Source: Sphingomonas turrisvirgatae (GTDB lineage: Bacteria > Pseudomonadota > Alphaproteobacteria > Sphingomonadales > Sphingomonadaceae). From it: a stretch of 64,000 nucleotides of DNA. Shown here piece after piece: positions 62,621 to 64,000 of this stretch. The stretch lies in NCBI RefSeq assembly GCF_001721295.1, contig NZ_MDDS01000006.1, positions 1-64,000 on the forward strand, written 5' to 3'. The position numbers and the translations under genes were made by a program. Every line of letters starts with the position of its first letter. Positions within the stretch are counted from its first letter, which is position 1. The notes under the pieces were generated by a model. That model saw only the letters and a program-made list of their open reading frames with translations. It was not told the DNA's origin and made no database searches.

Positions 62621-64000
62621 AAGCTCGACTTCTTCTCGCCGCAATGGCGATCATCGCACCGCTTGCCGCGCAAGCCGAGGATCGCGGCACCGACCGCGCG
62701 ACGCAGCGCGAGGCCGGCGACGGCGTTCCCGCGCAGCTCGATGAGATGCAGCGCGCCGGCTATCGCACCGTCTTCACGGCCATACGCGAAAGCCGCTGGA
62801 CCGACGCGCAGATCGCGCTCGACTCGATCAAGCCGGGACCGCTTCACGCCATCGCCCGCGCCGAACTTTACCTGGCCAAGGGTTCGCCCAAGGTCGAGCT
62901 TCCGCAGATCATGGCCTTGCTGGCCGAAGCGCCCGAGCTGCCGCAAGGCGAGCAGCTGGCGCGCCTTGCCAAGCTGCGCGGGGCGACCGAGCTGCCCATG
63001 CTGCCTTCGACCCAGCGGCTGATCTGGCACGAAGCGCCGGCGGTGCGCACGCGTGCCAAGTCGATCCGATCCGATGCGGCCTCGGCGCAGATCGCAACCG
63101 AAATGCAGCCGCTGATCAAGGCCGACGATGCCCCCACCGCTGAAGCACTGGTCGAAGCGAAGGCCGGCGAACTGACGCCCGAGGCGCTGACCGAATGGCG
63201 GCAGAAGGTCGCCTGGATGTACTATACGCTTGGCCGCGACGCCGATGCCCGCCGCGTTGCCGCGCTTGCTCAGGCCGGCAGCGGCGAGTTCGCGCCGCTG
63301 GCCGACTGGGTGCAGGGGCTGGCGGCGTTCCGGCAGAAGGATTGCGCCGGCGCGCAGAACGCCTTTGCCGCCGTTGCGCAGCGCGCCAGCGATACCGAGA
63401 AGCGTTCGGCCGGACTGTACTGGGCATCGCGCGCCGACATGGCGTGCGGCCGCCCCGACCTGGTCGGCCAGCGGCTGAAGATCGCGGCCCAGCATGGCGA
63501 GACCTTCTATGGGTTGCTCGCCCGGCAGGCGCTGGGGATCAAGGAAATGCCGAGCAAGGCCGAGAAGTTCGTCCATGCCGACTGGCGTGCGTTGGAGCGT
63601 CGCCCCAATGTCCGGGTTGCCGCCGCGCTGGTAGAGATTGGCGAAGACGACCTTGCCGCCGCGGTCATCCGGCAGCAGGCGAAGATCGGCGATGCCGGCG
63701 AGCATGCGTCGCTCACTCGCCTGTCGGGCCGGCTGGGGCTGCCGGGGACGCAGCTGTGGCTCACGCACAACTGCCCGCAGGGCGCGCGTCCGATCAGCGA
63801 GGCGCGGTATCCTACCCCCGACTGGACGCCGGACCGCGGCTGGCGCGTCGACAAGAGCCTGGTCTTTGCCCACACGCTCCAGGAATCGCGCTTCAACCCC
63901 ACCGTTCAAAGCCCCGCCGGCGCCTATGGGCTGATGCAGATCATGCCTGCCGCCGCGACCGACATCGGGCGCAAGCAAGGCCGGGTGATCGCCCGGACCG
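62617..64000 (+). CDS. Soluble lytic murein transglycosylase (3' truncated by the window)
   Basis: GTG start, signal peptide MKARLLLAAMAIIAPLAAQA, then a helical superhelix domain (about 40-400) like Slt70. The catalytic SLT domain begins near 415: TLQESRFNPTVQSPAGAYGL with the catalytic Glu, then MQIMPAAA. It cleaves peptidoglycan to anhydromuropeptides in the periplasm. The frame is open to the window end, so the C-terminus is missing. Confidence 0.92.
   Translation, partial: MKARLLLAAMAIIAPLAAQAEDRGTDRATQREAGDGVPAQLDEMQRAGYRTVFTAIRESRWTDAQIALDSIKPGPLHAIARAELYLAKGSPKVELPQIMALLAEAPELPQGEQLARLAKLRGATELPMLPSTQRLIWHEAPAVRTRAKSIRSDAASAQIATEMQPLIKADDAPTAEALVEAKAGELTPEALTEWRQKVAWMYYTLGRDADARRVAALAQAGSGEFAPLADWVQGLAAFRQKDCAGAQNAFAAVAQRASDTEKRSAGLYWASRADMACGRPDLVGQRLKIAAQHGETFYGLLARQALGIKEMPSKAEKFVHADWRALERRPNVRVAAALVEIGEDDLAAAVIRQQAKIGDAGEHASLTRLSGRLGLPGTQLWLTHNCPQGARPISEARYPTPDWTPDRGWRVDKSLVFAHTLQESRFNPTVQSPAGAYGLMQIMPAAATDIGRKQGRVIART

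Noticed and set aside
1-64000. CRISPR arrays, rRNA genes, insertion sequences
   Set aside because: No regularly spaced repeats, rRNA sequence or transposase-like reading frame was seen.

Overview
The window joins a large prophage (base 1 to about 46,350) to ordinary host chromosome (46,357 to 64,000). Base composition is GC-rich throughout. The chromosomal genes (rmuC, def, recR, fmt, truA, ilvD, ispE, ETF-QO) and the style of the phage proteins point to an alphaproteobacterium of the Sphingomonas group; this is inferred from gene order and protein flavour, not from a database search. The chromosome part carries a tRNA-Cys, peptide deformylase and methionyl-tRNA formyltransferase, RecR, pseudouridine synthase TruA, an m5U RNA methyltransferase, an NAD(P)H-hydrate repair enzyme, dihydroxy-acid dehydratase, an N-formylglutamate amidohydrolase, an enoyl-CoA hydratase, IspE, a TPR protein, ETF-ubiquinone oxidoreductase, a degenerate uracil-DNA glycosylase and the start of a lytic transglycosylase.

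The prophage is a short-tailed (podovirus-type) temperate phage. Its head module (small and large terminase, head-tail connector portal, Bbp19-like protein, scaffold, major capsid, Bbp16-like cement protein) resembles Bordetella phage BPP-1. Its tail and ejection module (gp11-, gp12-, gp13-, gp14-, gp15- and gp16-like proteins in order) follows T7. A spike-base protein of the RcGTA Rcc01079 type is also present. All these genes read leftward on the minus strand, from the cro-like gene at 37,890 to the tail spike ending at 5,517, mostly with 1- to 4-base start/stop overlaps. The lysis cassette (holin, GH19 endolysin, second holin-like protein, nested Rz/Rz1 spanins) lies between two beta-helix tail fibre/spike genes.

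The immunity region (37,890-40,076) has a Cro-like gene, an XRE repressor without a peptidase domain, an antisense-overlapping gene pair and a candidate GNAT toxin pair. Five 15-bp palindromes (TTGCA-N5-TGCAA type) flank it. The leftward and rightward early promoters have the same layout: TTGACC, 17 bp, CAAATT, with an operator overlapping the -10 and a second operator 34 bp away. The rightward early operon (40,076-46,283) encodes a PD-(D/E)XK nuclease, a Sak4-like ATPase, a secreted nuclease, an excisionase-like protein and the integrase beside tRNA-Cys. In the excised circular genome this operon would run on through the attachment site into the plus-strand genes at the left of the window (1-5,243: DNA methyltransferase, many small coupled genes, a SLOG-family protein), ending at a strong hairpin at 5,297-5,335.

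The most unusual signal is an exact 12-mer, CGCTCGATTCAA, present five times in one orientation in the leftward late region (29,742 down to 13,219). In four copies a NNNTAN hexamer follows 15 nt later. It may be a phage-specific late promoter or a module-boundary sequence. Other points worth following are a plus-strand lipoprotein 'moron' inside the late operon, a split gp12-like tail gene, a phage GapR homologue, an in-frame stop in a small membrane gene, and two adjacent chromosomal genes (ispE and the TPR gene) with no ordinary start codon.
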